This document shows, one piece after another, positions 9,984-19,350 of a stretch of DNA of 64,000 nt. The notes beneath the pieces are model-generated. The model had not been told where the DNA came from. It saw only the letters and a program-made list of their open reading frames with translations, and made no database searches. How positions within the stretch are numbered: the first letter of the stretch is position 1; every line of letters begins with the position of its first letter. This DNA is from Bartonella bilalgolemi (GTDB lineage: Bacteria > Pseudomonadota > Alphaproteobacteria > Rhizobiales > Rhizobiaceae), in contig NZ_JAMCOF010000007.1 in NCBI RefSeq assembly GCF_023500045.1, forward strand, positions 20,534-84,533, in the 5' to 3' direction. The position numbers were made by a program, and so were the translations under genes.

Positions 9984-10310
9984 CTACCAACCCAATGGAC
10001 TTAACTTAGATAAACTAGGTCTTTTTTTTCTGTGATGAGATGTCTCTGGCCCTTTCTTTTTTTTATATTTTATCTTTCTTGAATCATTCGATGCAAAAAT
10101 CACACGCACTGGTTCTGTTATTTCTTCCCACTTACTGTAAACACTACGACCATAAATTAGAAAAAAATCTTTTAACGACTTCTTATTCCATTCACTAACA
10201 CAAAAAGTTGAAGAAATAAGTGGTATCTCCTTTTTAAGATCAGATCCTTGAACTGTAGAAGCTGTCATCATAGTGAAACTCGTTACTGTAATAAAATACT
10301 TTATATTCAT
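9984..10310 (-). CDS. small exported protein with Hbp-type signal peptide (array unit 4)
   Basis: This 108-residue protein starts MNIKYFITVTSFTMMTAS and has a signal peptide ending at about VQG-SD, clearly related to the Hbp leaders. The hallmark FSWTGFY and all barrel strands are absent. The mature part has one segment with aromatic residues (about 38-68), then a very basic tail rich in Lys, Arg and Ser (about 78-105). It keeps the shared upstream element at the same spacing as the intact paralogues. It may be a decayed gene whose barrel was deleted and the frame continued into other sequence, or a small exported protein that captured the Hbp promoter and leader. I do not recognise the mature part. 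Confidence 0.5.
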   Translation of the reverse strand: MNIKYFITVTSFTMMTASTVQGSDLKKEIPLISSTFCVSEWNKKSLKDFFLIYGRSVYSKWEEITEPVRVIFASNDSRKIKYKKKKGPETSHHRKKRPSLSKLSPLGW

Positions 10311-10365
10311 AACTTATCTCCATACAATAAAATACAAAACGTGTCTTTTATAAATCATTTCATAA

Positions 10366-10392
10366 CACATATCTACAAAAAAATGATGTACA
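10366..10392 (-). promoter_or_regulatory. shared Hbp-array upstream element, copy 4
   Basis: Core CATATCTACAAAAAAATGAT on the plus strand, 56-82 bases before the unit 4 start. It is preserved although the gene body no longer encodes a barrel. Confidence 0.45.
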
Positions 10393-10454
10393 CATAGAAA
10401 AATCAAAAATCTTGTCTTTAACAAGGTCTTCCTATAAATTACCCTCATAACACA

Positions 10455-10743
10455 TTAAAATTTACGAGATGCACCAATGCAAAAATCATTAGTAAAGAAA
10501 ATTTTAAATTCTAAATAAAATCTGAGTAATGTTATCGCTTAGCGCTTCAAAATTAACGGTAAGTCTAGAAAAAAAAGAAGGTATTTTTATTTTATCTATC
10601 TCATCACCAATTCAATAAGCTCTTCATAAGTTCAACTTGATTTGAAAAATACCTTACCAAACTCATTTTTCTGAATAGCACGTTCACTGATTAGCCGTAT
10701 TCCCAAAGATAATCCTAACAACAACACAAAACCTCATATTCAT
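10455..10743 (-). pseudogene. internally deleted Hbp-like gene relic (array unit 5)
   Basis: Both ends of an Hbp gene are still visible. On the minus strand the ATG at 10743 begins MNMRFCVVV, like the MNMK/MNIK starts of the paralogues, but meets TGA at 10684-10686 after 19 codons. At the other end, translation gives TNDFCIGASRKF and a TAA at 10455-10457, matching the conserved TNDFRVGVAYKF ending. Just before it, bases about 10517-10528 recall the YSDF barrel strand. The interior is shortened to about a third of normal length and is out of frame. This was a fifth tandem copy, now dead. Confidence 0.8.
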
Positions 10744-10791
10744 AAAAGATTCATTTGTAACCTACTATCATACTTTATAAAAACATAATGT

Positions 10792-10823
10792 ATTTTACTT
10801 TTTGTAAAAATGTCAGTTGACAC
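10792..10823 (-). promoter_or_regulatory. shared Hbp-array upstream element, copy 5 (degenerate)
   Basis: TTTTTGTAAAAATGTCAGTT followed by GACAC lies 49-80 bases before the relic start. It is recognisably related to the other four copies but has drifted. Confidence 0.35.
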
Positions 10824-10936
10824 TCCTCAAAATGATACAGAAAAATGGATAAAGAAAGATTTGTAATGCACTGATATTCTGTATAATGATATCAACTATT
10901 TCTTCTGTTTCCGATTTCAGAAATAAATTTTAAAGC

Positions 10937-11557
10937 TCAAACATGTGCAAAAATATCAACTTCTGACCATCCCAAAAGATCAAGCTTTGCTCTTACAGGC
11001 AAAAATTGAAAACACGCCTTTGCAATATCTTCGCGTTCTTCACGTTTTAAACGTTCTTCAAATATACTTTTTAAACGATGTAGATATAAAACATCGGATG
11101 CTGCATATTCAATTTGTGCACGCGATAAAGCATCTGCTGCCCAATCTGATGATTGTTGCTGTTTAGAAATATTAACATTCAATAATTCACTACAAATTTC
11201 CTTCAAACCATGCCGATCCGTATAAGTACGCGTCAGTTTTGAGGCAATCTTTGTGCAAAAAACAACATCGGGCATCACAGCAAATGTATGCGCTAAAATA
11301 GCAAGATCAAAACGTCCAAAATGAAATATTTTCGTAATTGTTTTATCTTCAAGCAATGCAACTAAATTAGGAGCTCTATTTTGTCCTTTAGCAATCTGTA
11401 TAATATCAGCAGTACCATCTCCAGAAGAAAGTTGAACTACACACAAACGATCACGGTGTGGCTGTAATCCTAAAGTTTCAGTATCAATTGCAATAGAATC
11501 AACACAATAATTATCCAAATTTGGTAAATCACCTTGATGAATACGAATCTCAGCCAT
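10937..11557 (-). CDS. rnd: ribonuclease D-type 3'-5' exonuclease
   Basis: This DEDD-family exonuclease trims RNA 3' ends. All catalytic residues are visible: Asp25 and Glu27 in AIDTETLG, Asp84 in HFGRFD, and Tyr151 with Asp155 in the DEDDy motif YAASD. At 206 residues it has only the exonuclease domain and lacks the C-terminal HRDC domains of E. coli RNase D. Short single-domain forms are normal in Rhizobiales. Its start overlaps the stop of the upstream M20 peptidase by eight bases, so the two are probably translationally coupled. Confidence 0.9.
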   Translation of the reverse strand: MAEIRIHQGDLPNLDNYCVDSIAIDTETLGLQPHRDRLCVVQLSSGDGTADIIQIAKGQNRAPNLVALLEDKTITKIFHFGRFDLAILAHTFAVMPDVVFCTKIASKLTRTYTDRHGLKEICSELLNVNISKQQQSSDWAADALSRAQIEYAASDVLYLHRLKSIFEERLKREEREDIAKACFQFLPVRAKLDLLGWSEVDIFAHV

Positions 11558-12944
11558 TTATTCTCCTGTTTGCTAAGGCAGCAAGAATGCGTACCCAAGA
11601 CCGTTGCCCCTTATGAAATGATTTTAAATTATATTTCTCATTAGGTGAATGAATCCGATCATCAGCTAATGCAAATCCAACTAAAATAGTTTCCATATTA
11701 AAAATTGATTGAAAGTCCCCAACAATTGGAATAGAGCCCCCCATAGCCGTTAATAAAGCAGGTGTCCCCCATTCCTGAAATAAAGCGTCTTGTGCTACTT
11801 GAATAAAAGGCGACTTATAAGAAAGTTGAATTGCTGGAGAAGCACCATGCTCTTTAAATGCAACTTTACAATCTGCAGGAATAAGAGAGTGCACATAATT
11901 ACGAAAAGCTTGGCGTATCTTTTCTGGATTCTGCTTATGCACTAAACGAAAAGAAACTTTTGCATACGCTTGAGAAGCAATCACCGTCTTAAATCCTTCG
12001 CCCTCATATCCTCCACTAATGCCGTTAATTTCTGCTGTAGGACGAGCCCATATTTGTTCTAAAAGACTCCGTCCCTTTTCTCCAGCAGGAATAGAAAGAC
12101 CAATAGGATTAAGAAATGTCTCAGCATTACAACCAAGTTTATCCCATGATTGTAAAATTTGTAAAGGCGTCTCTTCTACACCATCATAAAATCCAGGAAG
12201 TGTTACTCCACCATTTTCATCATGAAGCCCTGCCAAAATTTTAGTTAAAATGCGAATAGGATTAGCTGCTGCGCCTCCAAAATAACCTGAGTGCAGATCA
12301 CAATTAGCTGCCGTAACAATAATCTCTTCCTCTAGAATCCCTCGAAGACCGACAGAAATCGATGGCGTATTCGCATCCCACATTGAGGTATCACAAACTA
12401 ATGCACAATCAGCCTTCAGTTCATTAATATTTTCCTTTAAAAAAGGAATAAGTGAAGGCGAGCCACTTTCTTCTTCACCTTCCAACAAAATAGTAACCTT
12501 TACAGGAAGCTGTTTTGTTTCTTCTTTAAAAGAACGACATGCCTCAATAAAAGTCATAAGCTGGCCTTTATCATCTGAAGCACCACGAGCACAGATAATC
12601 TTGTGTCCATTCTTCTCTTTTAAAGAAGGCTCAAACGGATTATTTTCCCATAAATCTAGTGGATCAACTGGTTGTACATCATAATGCCCATAAAATAATA
12701 CATGCAAACAATCATCAAAAGGTCCTGGATGATGACCAACAACTATTGGATGACCAGGTGTATCACGGCGTGAAGCTGTGAAACCTATACTCTTCAAATC
12801 TTCCACCAGCCAATCAGCTGTTTTACGACATTCATCTTTATATGCTGGATCTGTAGAAATAGATTGAAAACGTAAAAGAGAAAAAAGATGTTCAAGATTT
12901 TTTTCTAGATTCCTATCAAGATGCTCTAACACTTTATTAAGCAT
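11550..12944 (-). CDS. M20 family dipeptidase/peptidase
   Basis: This zinc metallopeptidase of family M20 probably cleaves dipeptides or small peptides in the cytoplasm. The 464-residue protein shows the metal-binding motif HYDV (His87, Asp89), the bridging Asp124 in GASDDKG, the catalytic glutamates near 157-158 in EGEEESGS, and a further ligand in VCDTSMWD. A dimerisation domain is inserted at about residues 195-360. It resembles the carnosinase/CPG2-like group rather than DapE or ArgE. It precedes rnd and overlaps it. Exact substrate cannot be told from sequence. Confidence 0.9.
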   Translation of the reverse strand: MLNKVLEHLDRNLEKNLEHLFSLLRFQSISTDPAYKDECRKTADWLVEDLKSIGFTASRRDTPGHPIVVGHHPGPFDDCLHVLFYGHYDVQPVDPLDLWENNPFEPSLKEKNGHKIICARGASDDKGQLMTFIEACRSFKEETKQLPVKVTILLEGEEESGSPSLIPFLKENINELKADCALVCDTSMWDANTPSISVGLRGILEEEIIVTAANCDLHSGYFGGAAANPIRILTKILAGLHDENGGVTLPGFYDGVEETPLQILQSWDKLGCNAETFLNPIGLSIPAGEKGRSLLEQIWARPTAEINGISGGYEGEGFKTVIASQAYAKVSFRLVHKQNPEKIRQAFRNYVHSLIPADCKVAFKEHGASPAIQLSYKSPFIQVAQDALFQEWGTPALLTAMGGSIPIVGDFQSIFNMETILVGFALADDRIHSPNEKYNLKSFHKGQRSWVRILAALANRRING

Positions 12945-13020
12945 AAAAAAAAGCCTTCCAATCTTCGAAAATTATAGATATGACTTTAAGCTTGTTACAA
13001 AATTTTGCAAGACACATTAT

Positions 13021-13896
13021 TCATTTTTGACATTGTGGACAATAAAAACTCGAACGCCCTGACTGTAAAATACGCACAATAGGTACCCTACAATTCAAAC
13101 ATTCTTTTCCTTCACGTCCATAAACTGAAAAATAATGTTGAAAGTATCCAAGTGAACCATCTGCATGCATATAATCACGTAAAGAAGTCCCCCCAGAAAT
13201 AATTGCTTCAGTAATCAAATTACATATATTTTGTGCAAGAAAATTTGCAGATTCCAGCATATATACATCTTCTAATGCCAATGTAAATGCACTACGCCGT
13301 GGTGATAAATGACTACGCCAAAGTGCTTCACAAACATAAATATTCCCCAGGCCAGCAACAATAGACTGATCAAGCAAAGCTGTTTTCAGAGATGTTTTTT
13401 TATTGGCAAAAGCTTTTTTTAAATAAGCACCAGAAAGCGTATTGTTCATAGGCTCAACCCCTAGCCTTCTTAAAAGTGGATGTTCATAAAGCTTTGTTGT
13501 ATCTGTTAAAAGTATAAAACCAAAACGGCGAGCATCATTATAAGTGAGACGATAAATTTTATCATCTTTTGCTTGAACATTTATAATACAATGATCATGC
13601 GCAACTAATTTGCCTATAGAAGAATGCTCTTTTCTTGAAAATTCATCCTCTATACGCCACGATCCTGACATACCTAAATGACTTAAAATTGTTTCATTAT
13701 GTGAAAGATAAAATAATAAATATTTCGCGCGACGACTAAGTTTTATGATCGTTCTACCCACCAATCGCTCAGAAAATGCTTCTGGAAAAGGAAAACGCAA
13801 ATTTTTACGATTAAGTTTAACAGATATAATTTTTGCGCCAGTTAAAAGCGGATCAAGTCCACGGCGAACTGTTTCTACTTCAGGAAGTTCAGGCAT
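13021..13896 (-). CDS. mutM: formamidopyrimidine-DNA glycosylase
   Basis: MutM (Fpg) removes 8-oxoguanine and other oxidised purines and nicks the abasic site. I place the start at 13896, not the longest-frame start at 13935. The catalytic nucleophile must be Pro2 after Met removal, and only this start gives MPELPEVETVRR. A GGGGAG ribosome binding site lies just upstream. The 291-residue product has Glu3, the DNA-binding helix-two-turn-helix with GLGNIYVCEAL, and a complete C-terminal zinc finger (CLNC to CPQC). With this start it no longer overlaps the aminopeptidase gene ending at 13926. Confidence 0.96.
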   Translation of the reverse strand: MPELPEVETVRRGLDPLLTGAKIISVKLNRKNLRFPFPEAFSERLVGRTIIKLSRRAKYLLFYLSHNETILSHLGMSGSWRIEDEFSRKEHSSIGKLVAHDHCIINVQAKDDKIYRLTYNDARRFGFILLTDTTKLYEHPLLRRLGVEPMNNTLSGAYLKKAFANKKTSLKTALLDQSIVAGLGNIYVCEALWRSHLSPRRSAFTLALEDVYMLESANFLAQNICNLITEAIISGGTSLRDYMHADGSLGYFQHYFSVYGREGKECLNCRVPIVRILQSGRSSFYCPQCQK

Positions 13897-13925
13897 TATC
13901 TCCCCAATGATTTCATATGTGTAAA

Positions 13926-15173
13926 TTAAGCCCACTCACCCTGACGAAATACAGGAATTTTTGCACCATTCTGCATAACACCGTCTATGTTGATTTCATT
14001 TGATCCAATCATCCAGTCAATATGAATAATACTCTTATTCCCACCACGCATCTCAATCTCTTCTGTCGTCAATGCTGCTCCATTTAAAAAACATTTAGAA
14101 TAACATTGCCCTAAAGCGATATGACATGCAGCATTTTCATCAAACAATGTATTATAAAAAAGTAAACCGCTCTTAGAAATAGGTGAAGAATGGGGGACAA
14201 GAGCGACTTCGCCCAATCGACTAGCACCCTCATCGCTTTGTAAAACTTTTCGCAAAACTTCTTGTCCCTTTGAAGCCGACGCATTGACAATACGCCCTGC
14301 TTCAAAACGCACTTCAATATTATCAATGAGCATTCCTTGATAGGAAAGTGGCTTCGTTGAACGAACAAAACCATCAACTTTATAAGCATGAGGAGTTGTA
14401 AATACTTCTTCAGTAGGAATATTAGGGTTACAGACAACGCCATTTTGAGCAATCGAGGCACCTCCATGCCATTCATGTTCATCAGCTAAACCAACCATTA
14501 AATCAGTTCCTGGACCTGTAAAATGCAAAGCAATAAAACGTTGCTCATTAAGCCAAGCTGAACGTTGTTTTAAATTAGCATTGTGCGCATGCCATGCATA
14601 TACAGCATTATCCTGTGTCACACGTGAAGCAAAAAAAATAGCTTCTGCTAATTTCTGAATTGCTTCACCAAGAGGCAAATCAGGAAACATTGCTGTAGCC
14701 CATCCCGCTGTTGGATAAGCGATAATTGACCAGTTAATCGCAAAATTCGATATTTTATTAAGAGCTGGCTGATAAGCTACTGAAGTGGCCTTATTCAAAC
14801 GTGAAACCTTATTCAAATCTTGATTGGAAAGCAACAACGGATTATCTCCAACAATTGCCAAACGTGCAGCACCATTTTCAAATGCTTTTGCCATTCCTTC
14901 ATAAAGCCAAGAAGGCGCACAATCAAAACTAGCAGAATGCGCATTTTCAAAACGGATAAGTGATAATGCTTCATCACCAAACAGTGGTGTAATAACGCCA
15001 GCGCCAGCTTTATAAGCATGATAAGCTACCTGTCGAACCAAAGGTAAAGCTGTAACTGGAGCTGTCAAAACAAGATCCTGCCCTTCTTGTAAATTGAGCC
15101 CTACCTTTATTGTGACTTCTGCAAGGCGGTCAAGCATTTCAGGAGAAATCATCTCATCAAGATCAAAACGCAT
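13926..15173 (-). CDS. M29 family aminopeptidase
   Basis: This metallo-aminopeptidase of family M29 (AmpS/PepS/aminopeptidase T type) releases N-terminal residues from peptides. The protein shows the family's metal-binding elements: an EVFTTPHAYKVDG stretch near residue 245, a later EVALVPHSSPIS near 330 and a HIDWMIG stretch near 390. I prefer the start at 15173 (MRFDLDEM, 415 residues) because GAGGG lies just before it. The alternative ATG at 15182 adds three residues and has a poorly spaced site. The gene follows the cell-wall hydrolase on the same strand and is followed by mutM. Confidence 0.88.
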   Translation of the reverse strand: MRFDLDEMISPEMLDRLAEVTIKVGLNLQEGQDLVLTAPVTALPLVRQVAYHAYKAGAGVITPLFGDEALSLIRFENAHSASFDCAPSWLYEGMAKAFENGAARLAIVGDNPLLLSNQDLNKVSRLNKATSVAYQPALNKISNFAINWSIIAYPTAGWATAMFPDLPLGEAIQKLAEAIFFASRVTQDNAVYAWHAHNANLKQRSAWLNEQRFIALHFTGPGTDLMVGLADEHEWHGGASIAQNGVVCNPNIPTEEVFTTPHAYKVDGFVRSTKPLSYQGMLIDNIEVRFEAGRIVNASASKGQEVLRKVLQSDEGASRLGEVALVPHSSPISKSGLLFYNTLFDENAACHIALGQCYSKCFLNGAALTTEEIEMRGGNKSIIHIDWMIGSNEINIDGVMQNGAKIPVFRQGEWA

Positions 15174-15203
15174 AACCCTCATCTCTTATTTTAACTACAA
15201 AAA

Positions 15204-16052
15204 TTACCGACTCTTATATCGTTCTTCTAACATTGCAACAACTGCATTTAACTGGTGTGTTGAAGGCATAGCATATGCTAAAATCGTTGTGTTTTCTCTT
15301 AGCTCATCTTCACGACGAGGTGCAGATATAGGAATAGGGATTCTATCAAGCTGTGCAACAACAAAAGGTACAAAACTCTTTTTATCTGCTTGTGCAATCT
15401 CTATTGAAACAGGAACTTCTTGTATTTCTTCTGTTTTTATTTCTCTACCGTCTACACTTGAATTCATAAAGTTGGGCATATCATCAGAACGTTCCTGAGA
15501 AAAAGCAAACGCAACATCATAAGGACGGTCATTAACAGGAACTTGAAGCGATCCATCATGCAAACGTTTTTCATAGAAAGCGTTGCCTCCCGCGACACGA
15601 ACATAGTGCATATTTTTATAAGGAAAAGATAAACCAGCAGTATGGAAAAACATGGCATTTTTACTTTTCTTATCTCGCTCACCACGTAAAACAGCATCGG
15701 CAGCCTCTTTAACACGAGCAACAGATGCTTTCTCAAGCATAGGGCGTGTTAAAACACCCGGAGCAAATTGCTTACGCTGACCAACAACACCACAAATAGT
15801 CTTTGGATAAGCGCTTGAATTTACACGATTCATAACAACCGTTCCAACAGCAATCATTCCCTCACGACTTGAACGATTTGATTCAAAATACATTGCACGC
15901 ATAAGACATTGGCGTTCTGTCAATGAATACTCAACTGATTTAGTTTTTTTATAGTCGCTCGCTTTTTGAAGATTCACATGATCTGAGGAGCACCCTACGA
16001 TAACGGACGATATAACGCAAAGAATAATAATAACCCACTGATTTTTTTTCAT
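15204..16052 (-). CDS. SleB-type cell wall hydrolase, lipoprotein
   Basis: The 282-residue protein begins with a hydrophobic leader ending in the lipobox VIVGC, predicting lipid attachment at Cys21. A Hydrolase_2 (SleB-like) domain spans about residues 50-155. The likely catalytic Glu is in RAMYFESNRSSREGM, followed by the conserved VGTVVMNRV and ICGVV segments. Enzymes of this fold cut peptidoglycan glycan strands. The C-terminal third is polar and unlike a known domain. It lies downstream of the pst operon, separated by 462 bases. The biological role, septal or remodelling, is not shown by the sequence. Confidence 0.85.
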   Translation of the reverse strand: MKKNQWVIIILCVISSVIVGCSSDHVNLQKASDYKKTKSVEYSLTERQCLMRAMYFESNRSSREGMIAVGTVVMNRVNSSAYPKTICGVVGQRKQFAPGVLTRPMLEKASVARVKEAADAVLRGERDKKSKNAMFFHTAGLSFPYKNMHYVRVAGGNAFYEKRLHDGSLQVPVNDRPYDVAFAFSQERSDDMPNFMNSSVDGREIKTEEIQEVPVSIEIAQADKKSFVPFVVAQLDRIPIPISAPRREDELRENTTILAYAMPSTHQLNAVVAMLEERYKSR

Positions 16053-16514
16053 TTTACAAAATACGTTCCTATGCCTTCAAATATCAAAAATTCAAATGAA
16101 TTTTTAAATACAAATCAAAAAAGTATACAATTAATTGCTTAATTGCTAATTTTTAACACATATAATCTAATCATCAAAAAACGCTTATACACAAAAAACA
16201 ATAAAAAAATCTTAATTTAAAACATCTCTCATTGTCTAAATGATTCAATGAAACATTGTTTTATTCTTAAGTTTCAAACATAACCTTACAAGACTAATAT
16301 CTCTACAATTACTATAGTATTCGATAACCAATAAACATTCACACCTCAGTACCATCCAAAAACTTTTTACACAAAAAATAAAGCTGAGTAGATCCATAAA
16401 AATTTTGCCATCCTCAAATGTAATTCAAAACAGATTTAGAAGTCTTATAGGGCATACCAGTTAACAACAAAGTCTATCCCTCCTTAATAATCGGTTCATT
16501 TAAAATAAAAAAGC
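16053..16514. other. 462-base non-coding gap between cell wall hydrolase and phoU
   Basis: Strongly AT-rich sequence with no credible frame, tRNA or clear terminator on either strand. In many Rhizobiales phoB follows phoU; nothing here resembles a phoB remnant by eye. It could hold the hydrolase promoter or a small RNA. Confidence 0.5.
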
Positions 16515-17231
16515 CTAATCTGTTTTCTTCTCACTCACTCCAACTTTATACGTCATATCATCACGGGGACGACCAGACGTCATATGATGGCCTGTAATAA
16601 TATAATGAAGCGTTTCAGCAATATTAGTCACATGATCACCAATCCGTTCAATATTTTTTGCACAAAAAAGTAAGTGTGTACAAACTGTAATATTACGCAT
16701 ATCTTCCATCATATAAGTTAAAAGTTCACGAAAAAGAGATGTATACAAAGCATCAATTTTATCATCACTTTCACGTACTGCATCAATGCGATCTAATAAA
16801 CGACTCCTATAAGCATCAAGGACTTCCTTTAACTGATTGCGTGCTAAAGCTGTAATTGTTTCAAGCCCACGGTAAAAAGCTGCAGGTTGACGTGTTTCCG
16901 AAATAGCAACTGTCCGCTTTGCAATGTTTTTCGCCATATCTCCAATTCGCTCAAGATCAGAAGCAATACGGATAGCACCAACAATTTCACGTAAATCAAC
17001 AGCCATTGGTTGGCGTTTACAAATAATGGTAATCGCTTTTTCATCAAGATCACGTTCTGCTTCATCCAAAAATAAATCATCGGCAATAACTGTAGCCGCT
17101 AACTCAGAATCATCACACACAATTGATGCCACAGCACGTTCAATCATTCTTTCAGCATGGCATCCCATTTCAGAAATCTTGGATTCCAAATATTCTAATT
17201 CTATATCATAAGAATGAACAATATGGCTCAT
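16515..17231 (-). CDS. phoU: phosphate uptake regulator PhoU
   Basis: PhoU links the Pst transporter to the PhoR/PhoB two-component system and restrains phosphate uptake. The 238-residue protein is made of two repeated three-helix PhoU domains (about 17-105 and 120-210). Each has the metal-binding pattern of its class, such as ASDLERIGDMAKNIA and AKNIERIGDHVTNIAE. It is the last gene of the pstSCAB-phoU operon, 27 bases after pstB. phoR and phoB are not adjacent. Confidence 0.95.
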   Translation of the reverse strand: MSHIVHSYDIELEYLESKISEMGCHAERMIERAVASIVCDDSELAATVIADDLFLDEAERDLDEKAITIICKRQPMAVDLREIVGAIRIASDLERIGDMAKNIAKRTVAISETRQPAAFYRGLETITALARNQLKEVLDAYRSRLLDRIDAVRESDDKIDALYTSLFRELLTYMMEDMRNITVCTHLLFCAKNIERIGDHVTNIAETLHYIITGHHMTSGRPRDDMTYKVGVSEKKTD

Positions 17232-17258
17232 GATAGTACCTTATACCCTTCAATTCAC

Positions 17259-18044
17259 TTACCCAAAACGCCCAGTAATATAATCCTGCGTCCGTTGCTC
17301 TTTTGGTGAAGTAAACATCATTTCTGTTGCACCAACTTCGACCAAATGCCCTAAATGAAACATAGCCGTATATTGAGAAACACGTGCTGCCTGTTGCATA
17401 GAGTGTGTCACAATAACAATTGTATAATTTTGTCTCAACGCATCGATCAGCTCTTCAATACGCGCTGTCGCAATTGGATCAAGAGCTGAACAGGGCTCAT
17501 CCATCAATATAACTTCAGGACTTATAGCAATAGCACGTGCAATACATAAACGTTGTTGCTGTCCACCTGATAAACTCGTTCCTGGCCCATGAAGGCGATC
17601 TTTCACTTCTTCGAATAATCCCGCTTGTATCAAACTTTTTTCAACAATATCCTGTAATTCAGTACGAGATTTCACTAAACCGTGAATACGTGGCCCATAA
17701 GCAACATTTTCAAAAATAGATTTTGGAAAAGGATTAGGTTTTTGAAAAACCATTCCAACACGTGCACGCAATTCTACAACATCAATACGTGAGTTATAAA
17801 TATCTTCCTCATCTAAAGTAATCAAACCTGTTACTTTAGCACCTTCAATTGTATCATTCATACGGTTAAAACATCGTAAAAAAGTCGATTTTCCACAACC
17901 TGAAGGTCCAATTAATGCAGTGACTTGATGTTCAATAATATCAAGAGTGATGCCATGAATAGCCTCTTTCTTTCCATAAAAAACACGAACATCTTGACCA
18001 CGCATCTTGATCTTCATACTAGATTCAACCTCAGTTTTATACAT
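17259..18044 (-). CDS. pstB: phosphate ABC transporter ATP-binding protein PstB
   Basis: PstB is the ATPase of the high-affinity phosphate importer at the inner membrane. It has Walker A GPSGCGKS (about residues 46-53), the ABC signature LSGGQQQRL and Walker [15 protein letters not shown] choose the start at 18044 (MYKTEVESS, 261 residues) because GGAGAG sits just before it. The longer frame to 18074 would overlap pstA, and a shorter start (MKIKMRG) is also possible. The operon order is pstS-pstC-pstA-pstB-phoU. Confidence 0.95.
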   Translation of the reverse strand: MYKTEVESSMKIKMRGQDVRVFYGKKEAIHGITLDIIEHQVTALIGPSGCGKSTFLRCFNRMNDTIEGAKVTGLITLDEEDIYNSRIDVVELRARVGMVFQKPNPFPKSIFENVAYGPRIHGLVKSRTELQDIVEKSLIQAGLFEEVKDRLHGPGTSLSGGQQQRLCIARAIAISPEVILMDEPCSALDPIATARIEELIDALRQNYTIVIVTHSMQQAARVSQYTAMFHLGHLVEVGATEMMFTSPKEQRTQDYITGRFG

Positions 18045-18057
18045 AAACTCTCCAAAA

Positions 18058-19350
18058 TTACCAACGTTGTTCAAACCGTCGGCGCAAAAGAACAGCTGAA
18101 ATATTCATAAAAATAAGAAAAATCATTAATATAATAATAGCACCTGATGTCTTCTCAACAAAAGAACGTTCTGCTTCACTTGCCCACATAAAAATTTGAA
18201 CAGGCAAAGCTGTTGCTGGATCCATTGGTGTCACAGGAATATCTACAATAAAAGCAACCATCCCAATCAAAAGCAAAGGTGCTGTTTCACCTAAAGCTTG
18301 AGCCAAACCAATAATTGTACCTGTCAAAATACCAGGAGCGGCTAAAGGAATAACATGATGAAAAACCATCTGCGTCTTCGATGCACCTAATCCTAAAGCT
18401 CCTGCACGAATAGAGAATGGAACAGCTCGTAAAGCAGAACGCGTAGCAATAATAATTGTTGGTAACGTCATAAGAGCTAAAACAAGCCCTCCAACAAAAG
18501 ATGCTGAACGCGGCATTCCCATAAAATTGATAAAAACAGAAAGCCCTAAAAGACCAAAAACAATCGAAGGAACAGCAGCAAGATTATTAATATTAATCTC
18601 AATAAAATCTGTAAATTTGTTTTTTCGTGCATATTCTTCAAGATAAAGAGCTGTCGCTATCCCTATTGGCAATGAAATTACTAAAACAATAATCGTCATA
18701 TAAAAAGAACCAATCATTGCGACACCTAATCCCGAAGTCTCAGGACGACTCGATGCACCAAATGTAAAAAAATGACGATTGAAAGTCTTATAAAGAGTAC
18801 CGTCATTAATTAAATATTTCATCCATTTTATCTGTTGATCAGAAATTTTACGATTTTTTTCTGGTACATGTAAATCAATTTGCCCTTTATAGGCTGAATC
18901 AATGTCTGATGCTGCTAAAACTTTAACTTTTTGCGTCGTCCCAATTAAGTTTGGATTTTTTATCACTATATCACGCAACTGAACGCGAACGCTCTGAGAA
19001 AACATACGGTTAACATCACGCATAGATATCTGATCATTGTGATCTACCCCAAGTTTTTTCGCCAAAGCATTCCGTACAAGAAGTGGGTAATTAGCAGTTA
19101 TCAATATTTTTGGATCACTCTTACGATGACCACTAGGGTCAATCACTTTTTCATCCAAATAAACCGACAAAATCATCTCGCTTTGAAAAAAAGCTGTATA
19201 ACCTTGACTAACAATAGACCATAAAAGAACTGCCAAAAAAAACAAACTAATAAAGATAGCACTTAAACCATAAGCGCGAAAACGACGCTCAGCTCGATAA
19301 CGACCTTTGAGACCAATATTACGACGATGCGAAAAAAAAACTTCACTCAT
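18058..19350 (-). CDS. pstA: phosphate ABC transporter permease PstA
   Basis: PstA is one of the two membrane channel subunits of the phosphate importer. The 430-residue protein has one N-terminal membrane helix (about 30-50), a long periplasmic insert (about 60-195), and then five or so helices. The BPD_transp_1 coupling motif is [25 protein letters not shown]. The long N-terminal insert is typical of alphaproteobacterial PstA and makes it larger than the E. coli protein (296). Its start overlaps the pstC stop by four bases. Confidence 0.94.
   Translation of the reverse strand: MSEVFFSHRRNIGLKGRYRAERRFRAYGLSAIFISLFFLAVLLWSIVSQGYTAFFQSEMILSVYLDEKVIDPSGHRKSDPKILITANYPLLVRNALAKKLGVDHNDQISMRDVNRMFSQSVRVQLRDIVIKNPNLIGTTQKVKVLAASDIDSAYKGQIDLHVPEKNRKISDQQIKWMKYLINDGTLYKTFNRHFFTFGASSRPETSGLGVAMIGSFYMTIIVLVISLPIGIATALYLEEYARKNKFTDFIEININNLAAVPSIVFGLLGLSVFINFMGMPRSASFVGGLVLALMTLPTIIIATRSALRAVPFSIRAGALGLGASKTQMVFHHVIPLAAPGILTGTIIGLAQALGETAPLLLIGMVAFIVDIPVTPMDPATALPVQIFMWASEAERSFVEKTSGAIIILMIFLIFMNISAVLLRRRFEQRW

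Noticed and set aside
13897..13935. Thirteen-residue extension of MutM
   Set aside because: The catalytic Pro must be residue 2, and a good ribosome binding site precedes the shorter start.
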